The notes beneath the pieces were generated by a model that worked only from the letters and a program-made list of their open reading frames with translations, was not told the DNA's origin and made no database searches. The position numbers were made by a program, and so were the translations under genes. A DNA stretch of 64,000 nucleotides from contig OW804097.1 in the NCBI GenBank assembly GCA_942159475.1, positions 111,910,582 through 111,974,581 on the forward strand, given 5' to 3'. This document shows positions 10,179 to 21,875 of this stretch, in pieces (within the stretch, counting starts at the first letter, position 1; each line of letters begins with the position of its first letter). The DNA is from Sthenelais limicola (lineage: Eukaryota > Annelida > Polychaeta > Phyllodocida > Sigalionidae).

Positions 10179-12040
10179 TCATACAGTGGCTGCTACCTGG
10201 TGGGATGGTCTGAAACCGTTTTCCCGAGCTGTCACGTGTCACGCCAAGCCTACAAGCATGGTTATGGCATTGAGTTTTCATCCACAGATAGCGTGAACGC
10301 GAGAGGTCTGTTATGCAGTAATTATACCATTAAGAGCTAAAAATTCTTGGTCCAATCTCTCCCTAAGGCTCTAACTTAGGCACTCATGTAACTTTTGGGT
10401 GTTGGACAATGAGAAATAGAGGGGGTTTCCCGATCATGGAGGAAGTTGTATAGTGTATTTGGCATCTCCGAAGGAGTGATGGCGAATGTTCTTGCTTTGG
10501 TTATGCAGTGCATGCATGTTATGCAGTGCCATTTCGCCGGTCGGTCTAGAAAGTATCCGCGCGAGAATTTGTGTTGTGTAGGTGTATGGTAACTGCTTGG
10601 CTGGTTAGTTTAGTAGAATATTTTCCGGCCGCTGTATTTGTTATATCGTTGTTGGTATCGTTGATCAAAGCTTTTAAAATTATGGTTTCGGCGACTGCAG
10701 AGCCGGGGGACCCGGCTAAACTTGGCCACTGGGAACGAGTTGACTCGGTGTTTTGCTTGGTCTGCAGGCGTCTTTATGGCAATGCCATAAAACCCCTGCA
10801 GATTTTAGACTTCAGGAGAAGAATCTATATTTCGTTACCTTTTTAATGGAATAATCGCGGAGTTTCTACATGGAATATGACAGCAATACATGCACGTGAT
10901 AATCCTAGGCTAGTTGTTTGTTGTTAGTTGCAAAGACGGAAGTGTCTGCACTATGAGAAGCCTTACGTATCATTTCCCATACATTTCAGTCATGTGGCCC
11001 AACTTTCACGGTCGGTCGATCGGCCGATATGCAGTCCCCATTCACGCTAGTGTTAACGTAATTTGAACGAAGATTGTCATTTACTTGTGTGCATTTCGGT
11101 TAAACTGACTTAACTCAAGTATAGCTTTGTTATTTTGCTGGCTATTGATGTGCCTGGATGGATACGTTTGTAGGAAAATGAGTGCGAGAAAGCTTTTGCA
11201 GACCCGGGGCCCCCTCTCTAATAATCGCTGTACATTTATGGCGTGGCGTTCGCAATGTTTAGGTGAATAGCATTTGCTTATTGAAATAAGCGTTTTGCCA
11301 CCGTTCGTCCAGAACACTGTAATGGCGGTGATGGCGGTGATGTGTAACAGTATGTATCAGGATGGCGGGCCTCATTACCTAAAGGAGTTGTCCTAGCTGG
11401 TCCTCCCTCCCCTCACCTCCACCCGTGTCCAGTTAAGAACTATAGCCAGAGTTGAATGGAGTCAATTCCGGGGTACGTTTTTAATGCTGACTGTAAAATA
11501 GTAGCAAATCCCAAAATGTCATCGTTATTTCCAAAGTTCTAGTTAAAGCAATTAAATCTAAGCTTTTAACCCATCTCAGTTGTATGTACATACCTTTTAC
11601 AGGCAATCTATTCCAACTGGTTGACTCAGATCCCATGGGATCCCATCCTTTGAACAAGTGTATGTGACAAGGCCAACACGCTGCTAAGGGTTCTCACTGA
11701 TAAGAAAACCTCTTATCTTTTTTACTTACCAGTCTCTCCGACATTCTCCCTATCAAGTTCAGTGATAAAACTCAAGTTGATCAGAGATTGGTACGTTGTT
11801 TATGAGATAGGGGAATTGTTGTGTGTGCACGGATCGATGAAGTCACTGGTTGGCATGAAGATGGAACCAGAGTTTTTTTTCGCTTGGGAATAAAGGCCAG
11901 GCTTTTCCCATGGTGTGGTGTATGAGTGCTGGTCCCCCACATGGAGGTCTTGATACGGAAAGGTTTATTTATGACCGTTAGCTATAATGACGTCATAGGG
12001 GACATGCGTTTGCAACCTTTGTGCATGCCTATGGTAGGGT
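10179..12040. other. single-copy-looking stretch, less A+T-rich
   Basis: The least A+T-rich long part of the window, with scattered CpG (for example CGGTCGGTCGATCGGCCG near 11010). A 91-codon frame at 10571-10846 starts with a non-ATG codon. A possible minus-strand splice donor (CTG|GTAAGTA) lies at ~11724-11733. No gene structure is convincing. Confidence 0.4.
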
Positions 12041-12283
12041 ATATGAGTGAAGTCGCCAGAAAATGTATAATTCCCCTTCACCAATCCTCTCAAATAATCC
12101 TAATTTAAACATAAAACAAATGTTCAAAATTCAGTCCAACATAGCCGAACATATTATTGGGATCAAAGCTATGTGAAATATACTCTGATATACCTAGTAT
12201 TGAGCATTTCTCAGTCTAATTTTCAATATTTACTAAATATGTAGATCTGCCGATTGTACATTTTCTGAAGATCTGATCCTGAT
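12041..12283 (-). mobile_element. Fam-B MITE, diverged
   Basis: Begins with the alternative right-end form GAAGTCGCCAGAAAATG and ends GTACATTTTCTGAAGATCTG. The middle carries an extra ~15 bp. Confidence 0.8.
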
Positions 12284-12285
12284 GT

Positions 12286-12430
12286 ATGTGATATGTGTTG
12301 GAATTAATTGGAATAAAAATGGATTTTGAGATACCATCATATTTGAAAAGATGAGATTAGGTGGATTCAAACTAAGTTCACATTTGGCAGATCTAAAAAG
12401 TATTTTTATATTTTGAAATAAAGGTCTATG
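12286..12430 (+). mobile_element. Fam-C element, right part lost
   Basis: GATATGTGTTGG, then TGGATTTTGAGATACCATCA and GAAAAGATGAGATTAGG match Fam-C. The match stops after ATATTTTGAA. It directly abuts the preceding Fam-B. Confidence 0.7.
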
Positions 12431-12997
12431 GGAGGATACATGTATAATTATATCAACGAGAATAAAATGGAGCTGGAAGCCATGGATTACATTCTAGAAG
12501 GCCTCTCCTTTTTTGTCAAAATTATGGAACAAATTAAATCTACATTTAAATATTATCATCGATAATCTAAAGAAATATTAGTTATTCCTTAGCGTAAAAG
12601 AGAATGTTTTTATAACTATTTATTTTCCTGAAAGTTCTTTTCAAATAACACCGGATTATGATTAAATTCCACCCCAGAAAACATATATCTTATTCTAGTG
12701 CTAGGATAATCCAATGTAAATATATAAGTCTTATATTTCATGGAGGTTTCCAAACTGACATTTCTCTTGTGAACTGACAATAATCTTTGATATTAATTCT
12801 ATTCGCAATTGGGCATACGTACGTGAGTCCACTATTGTCTTGTACCACACACTCTGTAGAGTGATGTATGTGTAGGGAAAACGATCAATATGTAATAATT
12901 GGCTCTTGTAGGGGCATTGATGCGCTGTATCGCTGATGCACGGTCACTCATCATTGGACAGAGCACATGTACAGTTTCCTTGCAGACATTTTTGTCT

Positions 12998-13344
12998 AAT
13001 AGGGGACTTGCATAGCCGTCATTTTGAATATTGATTCGCATGGAATCATGGTATAATGGTACAGTCTAAATATACAGAAAACATGCCATGTTCAGCATGG
13101 ACTAATTGTCAATGCTCTAATGTCAATATCCATATGCTAGACATGTTTTCATAACACTAGTCCCCATCTTTCCCATCATGCATTTGGTTTTCATAGATCA
13201 TTTATACAAGCTATGATATTGGTGGAAACATTCTTGCAATTTTCGATAAAAATGTTGCCAAATATTGTATGTCAAATTTCAACAGAATCCATCACAGGAT
13301 GTACTGTAACAAACATGCGCAGTGGCACATGCAACTCCCCTATT
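12998..13344 (+). mobile_element. Fam-D element, complete
   Basis: Best complete copy (~347 bp): AATAGGGGACTTGCATAG at the left, CACATGCAACTCCCCTATT at the right. Inner landmarks are TTCAGCATGGACTA, CCCATCATGCATTTGGTTTT and TTCGATAAAAATGTTGCC. No coding capacity. Confidence 0.88.
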
Positions 13345-13472
13345 ATAATTTCTGCTAGAATATGTCTAATTAGAAGTGTTGAACTCTCTGTACGGTACAA
13401 TCTTGTTCAGGTTGTTCCAAAATGAAACTTTTTAAACCACAAAAACATAGGGGATGTACTCCCGGGTCAGAT

Positions 13473-13668
13473 CAGTCTAGGCTCAGAGCCTCTCAGATCA
13501 GATCAGAATTGTAAGTCAGTGATTGGACGCCTACTGCGCTAACTAGATGCCCTTTCCTGGCCTGGGAGTAGGCATACTACTGAGATTCTGATGGAATTTT
13601 GAGGTTTGGAGCGAGAGATATTCCCTTGCATGGTTTGGAGGGACTCTCTCAACTCTGAGTCTAGTCTG
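13473..13668 (-). mobile_element. Fam-A2 MITE
   Basis: Full-length, CAGTCTAGGCTC to GAGTCTAGTCTG. Flanks AGAT and AAAT match at three of four positions. Confidence 0.88.
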
Positions 13669-14352
13669 AAATTTTTAAATATAGCTAGCCCCTTGAGAAT
13701 ATATTCCTTATGAAGCTTTATGATACGCAAGATTAGAAATTCCCACATGTGAATATTTCTTTGCTGGGTTCGTTTAAGTCAGGGTTCGTGTAGAAACCTG
13801 CTACTAATTTTAAAGAAGTTCAATACTCTGTCTTCAAACTAGGACAAGTCGACTTAGAAAGCTTTGTTTGACAATAATTAAAAGGGATAGGGAAAGTGGT
13901 ATACAGCCATGTTAAAGCCCCCTTGTCTGTATCGGAAAACCAAGCATGGTGGCTTAGCAAACAAGCATCTGAGCTTTACTTTAGTACCTCTAGTGTTTGT
14001 TAATTTCATTATTCTGCTTATCCGACACCTGCTTTAGAGGGGGGATTTAGCCCAGGCTCTTAATACAAGCCGTTATTTGATTGGATAGGTTTGCCATGAC
14101 GTAATTGCAAGCCAATATTTGATTGGTAGTTGTTACTGTGAGAGCCTCTTCAGTCTTAGTACCAGCTAATCGTATCAACAGGATTAGAACTAGCTTAGAG
14201 GAACTAGCCTGTTGTTTCACAGAGATGGGTTAGAATTAAAATTTGAGATGAAAGTCAGTGAAAGTGAATGGTTTAGTATCTCCGTATTGGTTAGTATGGA
14301 AGGGGAATGTGAAGGCCTGGAGCGAAGGGACGAACAGATTAGATGAAGATAT
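13669..14352. other. single-copy-looking stretch
   Basis: No recognised repeat. Near 14085-14125 a short phrase, ATTTGATTGG, occurs twice about 40 bp apart. No gene seen. Confidence 0.4.
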
Positions 14353-14732
14353 AGTCTGTCTAAAAAGTAGTTGAAACGTGATTCCTTAGTCCCTTTAAGG
14401 GAAGGGAAAAGTGGGAGATTTTGTATTTCTATTTATGACAAGGACCTGTCAACCCTTTGCCCAGGGAGTCGCTCATTGCAATCAACCATGGAGTAACAGG
14501 GCCAATATAACCAACTCTTCCTTCCTTGTAAGCAAAACAACAGCTGATGCACATAGAACAGAGGCAGCACAATACAGTACAGCTGTATATTTGGTCATGG
14601 TTGGTCGCAAACGGCAATGGTCGGTCGCAAACGGCGATTCAGGGGGCAAAGGTTTGAAGTTAAAACTCCCCCACTTTTCCCTCCCCTTAAAGGAACTAAG
14701 GAATCACGTGTCAACTACTTTTTAGACAGACT
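14353..14732 (+). mobile_element. Fam-I MITE with long inverted ends
   Basis: A 380-bp element whose first and last ~70 bp are inverse complements with only a few mismatches. The left starts AGTCTGTCTAAAAAGTAG and the right ends CTACTTTTTAGACAGACT. Flanked by TAT on both sides, so a TA target is likely. The middle has GGTCGCAAACGG twice. Related partial copy at 27617-27745. Confidence 0.88.
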
Positions 14733-14840
14733 TATAGGCCAAGTTAACCTGGCTGCCTCATACCATACATTATACATTGTTGGGCAACAATTGTTGTTAA
14801 ACATGGGCTCAATACTGCATATATATATACACCTCATTAT

Positions 14841-14963
14841 AATGAATGAAATCGCCAGAGATTCTGAGAATGATGTCGCCTTTGCCAATCCTCTCAAAAA
14901 ATCAACATTTAGGACGCAAATGAGGTTTTTAAAAAAGTTGAACATAATCATACAGATTGTCTA
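14841..14963 (-). mobile_element. Fam-B fragment
   Basis: GAAATCGCCAGAGATTCTG, then TTTGCCAATCCTCTCAAA and CATACAGATTGTCTAG match one half of Fam-B. The other half is absent. Confidence 0.65.
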
Positions 14964-15051
14964 GCACCTTGAAGAAGTGATAATTTTGTAAAATCACCAT
15001 TTCTATCAAAAGTTGCTGGATGAGTGTTGTATGTGCATCGTATGTAGTATT

Positions 15052-15281
15052 TATGGGTCAGATCGTTAGAAAACTAATTCACCTTCACCAATCCTCTCAA
15101 ATATCCCAAATTCAAAACAGAAGTGGGGTCCAAAATACAGTTTAACATAACCAAACAGATTCTTAGAATCTAACCCATACCATATTTACTCAGCTATACC
15201 CTGCATTTATCAACCTAATTTAGAAGAATTTACTAAATATTTAGAGCTGGCGATTGTACATTTTCTGACGATCTGACCCGA
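15052..15281 (-). mobile_element. Fam-B MITE
   Basis: Ends TATGGGTCAGATCG and CGATCTGACCCG. Body conserved (CACCTTCACCAATCCTCTCA, AAACAGATTCTTAGAATC). Confidence 0.85.
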
Positions 15282-15664
15282 AATTCGTGGGTCTTTTTTC
15301 AGAATGAACATGAATGAAGACTATGCCTATACTTCTTTACTTCTATACCAGGGTCTAATGCAATATGCTAACACATGGGTTCTGTCAAAATGTACATGAG
15401 AAAAAAACCCAAAAGACATAAACATCCGTTGTAATATACAACCCCAAGATATACAACCCCAAGAATCCATTGGTTAATCTTTCATCCATTGCTGACGAGG
15501 ATTAATTTATTTTGGAAGGTTGGAATAAGGGTGTGAGTATAGTAGGAACTTGCAGTCCTCTATTGTAGCACGAGACCATGAGAAAAGAGTAAAAAAGCAC
15601 AATTGTTTAGTCTCATTCCAACCCGTTACAAATCTCGTGAGACGTCGCAGGCGAGACAGGCACT

Positions 15665-16013
15665 ATATGGGTCAGATTTTCAGAAATGTACAATTGGCAG
15701 CTCAACACATTTAGGAAATTCTGCTAAATTAGGCTAAACAAATTATGAATATCGGGTATATCAAAGTATATTTGGTATCGCATTGATTTACAGTATCAGT
15801 TCTTTTATGTTAAACTGCATTTTGAAGCTCAGTTTTCTCTTAAATGTGGGTTATTTGAGAGAATTGGTGAAGGTGATTGCTAGAATCAATGCAATGTCGA
15901 ATAAACTCGAATTTACCTATAGTATTGACCAAATTGCAGCCTAATTTTATCTAGCAAATTTTACTAAATGTGTAGAACTGCCAATTGTACATTTTCTGAA
16001 AATCTGACCCATA
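15665..16013. mobile_element. Fam-B head-to-head chimera
   Basis: Starts as a normal plus copy (TATGGGTCAGATTTTCAG) and runs to GGTTATTTGAGAGAATTGGTGA at ~15880. It then switches to the inner and left part of a minus copy (TTGCTAGAATCAATGC onward) and ends CTGAAAATCTGACCCATA. Both outer ends are therefore the same (left) terminus, and the right terminus is missing. Confidence 0.85.
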
Positions 16014-16354
16014 TGCTCCCTTCCCTTGACACTTTAGCCAAGTTGGCAATATTGGGGGAATAAAAAGGATATTTCTATAATATAAGAACTTGATATTGTT
16101 CCTCCAGGGGTTTCTGGGGGAACTAGAGACATCCGGAATCGTGACTCGACACCGGCTAAAATAATGGTTAGATTGATGAGTCATTGCAGGGAAATTAAAC
16201 TGCTATTGGTAGCTGATATAGTTAACACTTTCTTGGACGATTAATTTAATCTTTGTTCGAAAAAGGATGGGATGTGGAGATTGGTTAGATTTAATTGATC
16301 TTTAATTTCAAATGTTTGGAACAAGTGAAAGCTCCAAATTATGTCACTTACACT

Positions 16355-16621
16355 TAATAGGGGACTTGCATGTGCCACTGCGCATGTCTGTTACGGTGCA
16401 TCATGGGATAGATTCTGATGAAATCTCAGATACAAATATTTGGCTACTTTTTTTATAAGAAATTGCAAAAGTTAATGTTTTCACCAGTATCATAGCTCTT
16501 ATAAATGGTCTATGAAAACAAAATGCATGATGGGAAAGATGGGGACTTGTGTCATGGAAACATTAGTCCCATAATTCCATGCGAATCAACCTTCAAAATG
16601 GTGGCTTTGCAAATCCCCTAA
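16355..16621 (-). mobile_element. Fam-D element, shortened
   Basis: Ends AATAGGGGACTTGCATGTGC and TTTGCAAATCCCCTAA. It carries GCATGATGGGAAAGATGGGG and CCATGCGAATCAACC, the inverse of the copy at 12998. About 80 bp of the middle is missing. Confidence 0.82.
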
Positions 16622-16650
16622 GGGTCTCTCTCCACTTTGAGCCTAGACTG
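16622..16650 (-). repeat. Fam-A terminal fragment
   Basis: GGGTCTCTCTCCACTTTGAG and CCTAGACTG are the last ~29 bases of a Fam-A copy. They abut the Fam-D end exactly, and the rest of the Fam-A copy is not found on the other side of Fam-D. Confidence 0.65.
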
Positions 16651-17011
16651 CAACTGAAAATGAGGGTAAAAATGTTCGATATAATAATGTCAACCCTCGT
16701 ATATAGTAACAGTTAAACAATTGACTCAAGGTGGTCTTTAAAAATATAACAACTATATCCCCTCAGGGTACTTGCTTATTCTATGGAACCCTTCATGCCG
16801 TCTGGCCATCATCTAACCTCAATTCCTTCCTTGTTTCAAGTCACAAATGAAATGGGTGAGCAGTTGTTGAGGCTGTGCCTGCTTAGTATTAACTTAAATT
16901 TGCTTTGAAGTATTCACTCTTAGAAATAAAGGTCCTTTGTCAGTTCTGGATGGTCCTCTAAGTAGTCCAATGGCCCCAGGTTCACTCACCCTATCCTGCT
17001 AGATATCACTG

Positions 17012-17263
17012 TATCACTGACAAATGTACAATTGCCAACTCTACGTTTTTAATCAATATTGCTAAATTGGGATTGCTAATTAAATCATGAATACTAGGTA
17101 TGTGTGGGTATATTTGGTTTTGAGTTGAGTCTAAATGGAAAAGTGTGTATGCTTTTGTTAAAGTGCATTTTGAACCGAATTTTTGTCTCAAATTGGGGTT
17201 ATTTGAGAGGATTGGTGAAGTTCTGTGAAGGCGAATTGTACATTTTCTGGTGACTTCACCCAT
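17012..17263 (+). mobile_element. Fam-B MITE
   Basis: Left end worn (CACTGACAAATGTACAATT). The right end is the alternative form ACATTTTCTGGTGACTTCAC. A small duplication (GTGAAGTTCTGTGAAGGCG) lies near 17220. Confidence 0.82.
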
Positions 17264-17591
17264 TTGTTGATCAGGGGTTTCTCCAATGTTGCCTGAAGTG
17301 GGGTTACATTGATATGGCATGTTAAAGATAAAATCAATCAAGAGATTTTATACTTTTCGTTTCGTTCTTTACCAGTCCATCTAAAAGTCACTTGACCAAC
17401 ATTTTGGAGGATTTGGTCTGGTGGTGTCGGCTACTGGGCTCCGCATCAAATTCCCCATTCATATTTCGGAGACCCGTTTCTCTCACTATAACTGAGTTGA
17501 CTTAACATTTTTTATCATATGATGGAGCAAATATATACTAGTATCATGCTGACTAATGGAATAGATTTAATCAGCATTTAATTGCAGCATC

Positions 17592-17595
17592 CAAC
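17592..17595. repeat. 4-bp target duplication CAAC
   Basis: CAAC here and at 17807-17810 flank the Fam-A1a element exactly. Confidence 0.75.
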
Positions 17596-17806
17596 CACTC
17601 CAGGCCCAAACACTCAGATCATATAAAAATGGTATGTCAGTGATTGGACGCCTACTTCGCTAATCGGTTCCGGGCCTAAGACTAGGCGTTCTAATGGGAT
17701 TGTTAGGACATTTTGCGGTCTTAATGGAATTATAATGGCAATGCGGTTTGAGGCGAGAGACTTGCCCTCCATTTGAAGGGACTTTCTCATCTGTGGGCCT
17801 AGACTG
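17596..17806 (-). mobile_element. Fam-A1a MITE with target duplication
   Basis: Full-length, CACTCCAGGCCC to GGGCCTAGACTG, with CAAC on both sides. One of the cleanest boundaries in the window. Confidence 0.92.
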
Positions 17807-18975
17807 CAACTGATAGGATACTTTGTGTTGTTGAAATATTGAGAACTTTTGCAAGGGTAAAGTTCCAAAGAACATAACACAGAGGGAGATTCAAATTGCT
17901 AAGCATAATATAAACACGGCATCGTAAAACATTAGGGTTCCTGACTTTGAATACAGCTGACCTTTACAACTTGCGTTCCAATTCTCCCCAAACTAGATCA
18001 CATATATCTATGCCCTTTGCTTCTTTCTGACAATGATAACTCCACCCTTGGATAAATACATAATCCCATGTTAAATCCCCAGGCTATATATACAGGCAGA
18101 AACACTCGCCCCGCCCTTAATACAATTGTATTGTTCACTAGTGTGCTGTGCCACTGTAAAAATTAGAGGAAAAAGGTTTTCGCGCGACAACAGGCGCGTG
18201 GGAGTCTTGTTCGGCCAGAAAGAAAAACTGACCTCATCTGAACGTTTTTGACCTTCCCTGATTTGATTTATGATTTTTTGACAAAAAAAGCTAATTAAAG
18301 CAGGAAAAGGAGTCTTCTTAAAATATCAGCAGCCCCCTCCCCTCCTATCCACTCTCAGAATCCAATCCCAATTCTACAATATCAGGGCCATTCACAGGAA
18401 AGTCTTGCATTTCAGGGTTGGGAATCGAAAAAAATGGAATTGAGATGAGAGGTTTGGGGGTTATATTTCCTGAGAATAGGCTACATGTATATTCTCCTCT
18501 ATACAATCCTAAAATAAATTGGTACGGGTTTCCATATTCACCCCAAATGACCTTGATGTGACCTTCGCACATATACCAAACTTTACATAAAAAAAAAATG
18601 CTCATGACTCGTAAAATTAATATCTAATCACAGGAAATCAATTACTATATTTTCCTCAGCTTCAGAGACCCATAAAGAGCAAAGACGGTTTGCAAGAGTT
18701 TTCTGAGAATGGCCCCTCACTGGATCCGAAATACCATGAAGTCAGTAAATGGTACATTAGCAAATCCCCAATGGCCTAACGGGTTTCTTGCTTTCAAGAG
18801 CACATTCAAGGTATGTTGCCAAAAGCAGCAACCCAGTATACTGTACCACATTATAGGAGTCTGTATCCTTGATTATTGCTGCCTATTGGGACTGGAAGCG
18901 ATAGAAATAGAGCAATTGGCAGCACAGGTTTCCAGGAGTTCCAGACAGGAAGGAAACCTATGGGTGTCACTGTTA
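17807..18975. other. single-copy-looking stretch
   Basis: No dispersed repeat recognised. Near 18180 there is a small CpG-rich patch (CGCGCGACAACAGGCGCG). No open frame is credible. Confidence 0.4.
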
Positions 18976-19342
18976 GGTTATGATGGGTCTAAAGGTACTG
19001 CAGTACGCTATCAATTAATTATTGGCTAGTGGTTTATAGGGAATATAAAACCCTATGGAATGAACCACCACACCAATTCTCTTATCATCCTTACCTCTCC
19101 TTCTCTCTCTTTCTCTCTCTGAGTCCCTATCTCGCTCTCTCTTTCCCTTTCTTTCTTTTCTCTCTCACTGTCTTCCTTTCTTTCTTTCTGTCTGTCTGCC
19201 TGTCCCTCTCCCCCTCTTTCTCGTTATACATTTTGAAAAAAAAATATGAGGAAAAAAGACTTTAAAAATCCGGTCAGATTGAGACATGGAGCGAACTGGC
19301 CATTCGGTCTAAATCGTACAATCAAATTCTATCATTATGTTG
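18976..19342. repeat. tandem duplication, unit 1 (~367 bp)
   Basis: Begins GGTTATGATGGGTCTAAAGG and includes TACGCTATCAATTAATTATT, then a ~120-bp pyrimidine-rich tract (CTCTCTTTCTCTCTCTG...) and CATTTTGAAAAAAAAATATG. The whole unit recurs immediately downstream. Confidence 0.88.
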
Positions 19343-19907
19343 GGTTATGATGGGTCTAAAGGTACTGCAGTACGCTATCAATTAATTATTGGCTAGTGGT
19401 TTACTTGGGGAATATAAAACCCTATGGAATGAACCACCACATCGCTATTACAATTCTTTTATCATCCTCACCTCTCCTTCCCTCTCTTTCTCTCTCTCTA
19501 TTTCCCTTTCTTTCTCTTCTCTCTCACTGTTTTTCTTTCTTTCTGTCTGTCTGCCTGTCATTCTCCCTCTTTTTCTCATTCTCTGTCTCCGCCTCTGTCT
19601 CTCTTCTTGAATATATCATATATGCTCATGTTTTTTCACACATTATGTTCTATGTGTTTGTGTTTTATCTTTTAGGGTATTTCTTATGTTTAATAATGTC
19701 AAGCATATAATGTAGATACAAGGTTAAGTTTAATTAAAAGTAGGAAGAAGTGGGGGTGTCAGCAATCAGTTTGGCCCTTATGTCGAGATTGTCATTATAT
19801 ATTTTGAAAAAGAAATATGAAAACGATTTTAGAAATTCCGTCAGATGGATACATGTAGCGAACTATTCATTCAGTCTAAATCGTAAAATTAAATTCTCTC
19901 ATTATTT
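19343..19907. repeat. tandem duplication, unit 2 with ~210-bp insert
   Basis: Repeats unit 1 from GGTTATGATGGGTCTAAAGG, including the pyrimidine tract. About 210 bp (~19580-19792) without counterpart comes next, and then the match resumes at TATTTTGAAAAAGAAATATG and ends CTCTCATTATTT. Serine/leucine/phenylalanine-rich frames across the tract are low-complexity artefacts. Confidence 0.85.
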
Positions 19908-20420
19908 CTCTAATTATAACACCATTTCAGAGCATACGGTACACATCCAACCAATTGTTAACGCCCCATGCATTACTAGCGGTCTCTAAACTTCATTCTG
20001 AGTTTGTATAAATACTCTTAGATCGAAGTATAGCTGTACATGTAACATGTTCCTTACCCATTGTTGTATGCGCATTCAATACTCACACAACATCGCCCAG
20101 ATTTATACTCCTATTCTTGTTGGGACTGTCGATTATTTATAGGCAAAGTACACAAGTATACAAGAGAACTGTTGGTATTGCTAATGGAGGTAATTACCAA
20201 TGGCCTTAGCTAAATGGCACACCACGAGAAGAAATTGTATTAGTCTATAGGATCAATACTTGTAGTGGAAGGAACCAGGGGCCTATAATTACGGAGTTAT
20301 AATCATTTCCCCATACATCATTATGTCTAATTTATTTTGGGCTGCTTTTTTTTAGTGAATTGCCTTGCAACACACAAGGGTGCTATTTGAGTTTTCTTTT
20401 GCAGTCCTTTTCCATATTAG
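19908..20420. other. single-copy-looking stretch
   Basis: No repeat match. A good-looking plus-strand splice acceptor (TTTTCTTTTGCAG, ending 20404) is present, but no open exon follows. Confidence 0.35.
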
Positions 20421-20778
20421 AAATAGGGGATTTGCTTGTCACTCATCTTGAATCTTGATTCAAATGGAGTTATGGGACTTGTACAGTGTAAAATTTATCG
20501 AAAACGTGTCATGTATAGTATGGGATATATCTATCGGTGCTCTGATGTCAATATCTATAATCAATGTGTTATATATGTTTGCATTACATAAGTCCCGACC
20601 TTTTCCATAATGCATATAGTTTTTATAGATCATTTATACAAACTGTAATATTGGTGAAAGCATTTTCGATAAAAATGTTGCTAAATATTTGTATGTCAAA
20701 CCTGAACTGAATCCACCCCAGCATGCATTGTAACTGACATGCGCCATGTGACATGCGACAATTTGGAAATCCCCCAGT
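20421..20778 (+). mobile_element. Fam-D element
   Basis: Left AAATAGGGGATTTGC, right GGAAATCCCCCA. Full set of inner landmarks (TTTTCGATAAAAATGTTGCT). It abuts a Fam-B fragment. Confidence 0.85.
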
Positions 20779-20786
20779 AGTGCACT

Positions 20787-20958
20787 TCAAAATTAGGCTA
20801 CAATTTAGTCAATACTAGGTAAATTCGAGTATATTCGGCATTGCATTGATGCTAGCAATCTGTTTGGTTAGGTTGAACTGTATTTTGAATTATTTCTTTT
20901 TGTTTTTGGACGAAGATTGGCGAAGTTGAATTGAACATTTTCTGCAATTCTGACCCAA
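20787..20958 (+). mobile_element. Fam-B, left quarter missing
   Basis: Starts at AAATTAGGCTACAATTT and runs to TTCTGCAATTCTGACCC. The missing left end is not on the far side of the adjacent Fam-D. Confidence 0.8.
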
Positions 20959-21875
20959 ATACAAATAGAGAATTTGAGGGTACATGGCCTGGCCTTTGGT
21001 CGGAATGTGCTGTATGTTTACGTTGAAACTATACCATCTCCTGAGAATGTCTAGTTGGCCAGATCTACACAGTGGTATACCTTTATCTTGGTCATTTACC
21101 AAAACACCCTATTTTATCTCCTTGGCAAAAAGTTGTTGCAAGTCACTCATATTTTCTGGCTTGTCACTTCAAGTGGACGTCTGTTCTTGCATAGTGCAAC
21201 TGCTCTTCAAAGAAAGACCTGATCGAGGGGCTTGAGTCAAGGGTTTATATTTATATAAGAGAAATGTTTTATTAATTATTCTGTTCTTAGTGTCCCATGT
21301 ACTGGCAATGTATCAGATAGAAACTCTCTGAAGATGCATTGCTCTATAAACTTAGAAGGAACATTTTTATTAAGAGAGTTTACTGATTTTTTTATAAGAA
21401 ATGGTGGAAATATAAAGACCAAATTGCCAAATATGTAATTAAACAGTTATTAGGGTCCTAGGAGAATTCAAGCATGGGGAAAATATTAAATGAGGAATTT
21501 TGTTTTGTCCTAAATTGATATGAATGTTATTATGCTTATGAAGGTTTGCTTTGTTGGAGCAATTAAGGCTATTTCCATTCATAGCTGAACAATCTTTTCT
21601 CAATCTTGCAACTCCATCACGGCCATGTATATCATGATGAACGAAGTTACAATATCAGAATTACACACATAATTATATATTGTGTGAAAGGCTCTGCCGC
21701 TATTTCAAAGATGTCTAACTATCTGTCTTGAAGATCTATACGGAGTGTTGTACACATTGTACCCATAATAATATATCCACCATCCACGAATATTTTTCCC
21801 CGAAAAAATAACATATTTCGCTTTAGGCAAATTTGTATAAATCAGTTGTTGCATTCACTATGAAAAACTGAAAAG
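20959..21875. other. single-copy-looking stretch
   Basis: No repeat match. An 83-codon frame at 20984-21235 resembles nothing I know. Confidence 0.35.

Noticed and set aside
10571..10846. 91-codon frame with a hydrophobic N-terminal stretch
   Set aside because: Non-ATG start, no homology recognised. One apparent membrane segment is not enough evidence.
11724..11733. Minus-strand splice donor CTG|GTAAGTA
   Set aside because: Isolated donor-like sequences are common by chance and there is no open exon next to it.
19029..19710. Leucine/serine/phenylalanine-rich frames resembling membrane segments
   Set aside because: They arise from CT-rich low-complexity sequence in the tandem duplication and shift frame between the two units.
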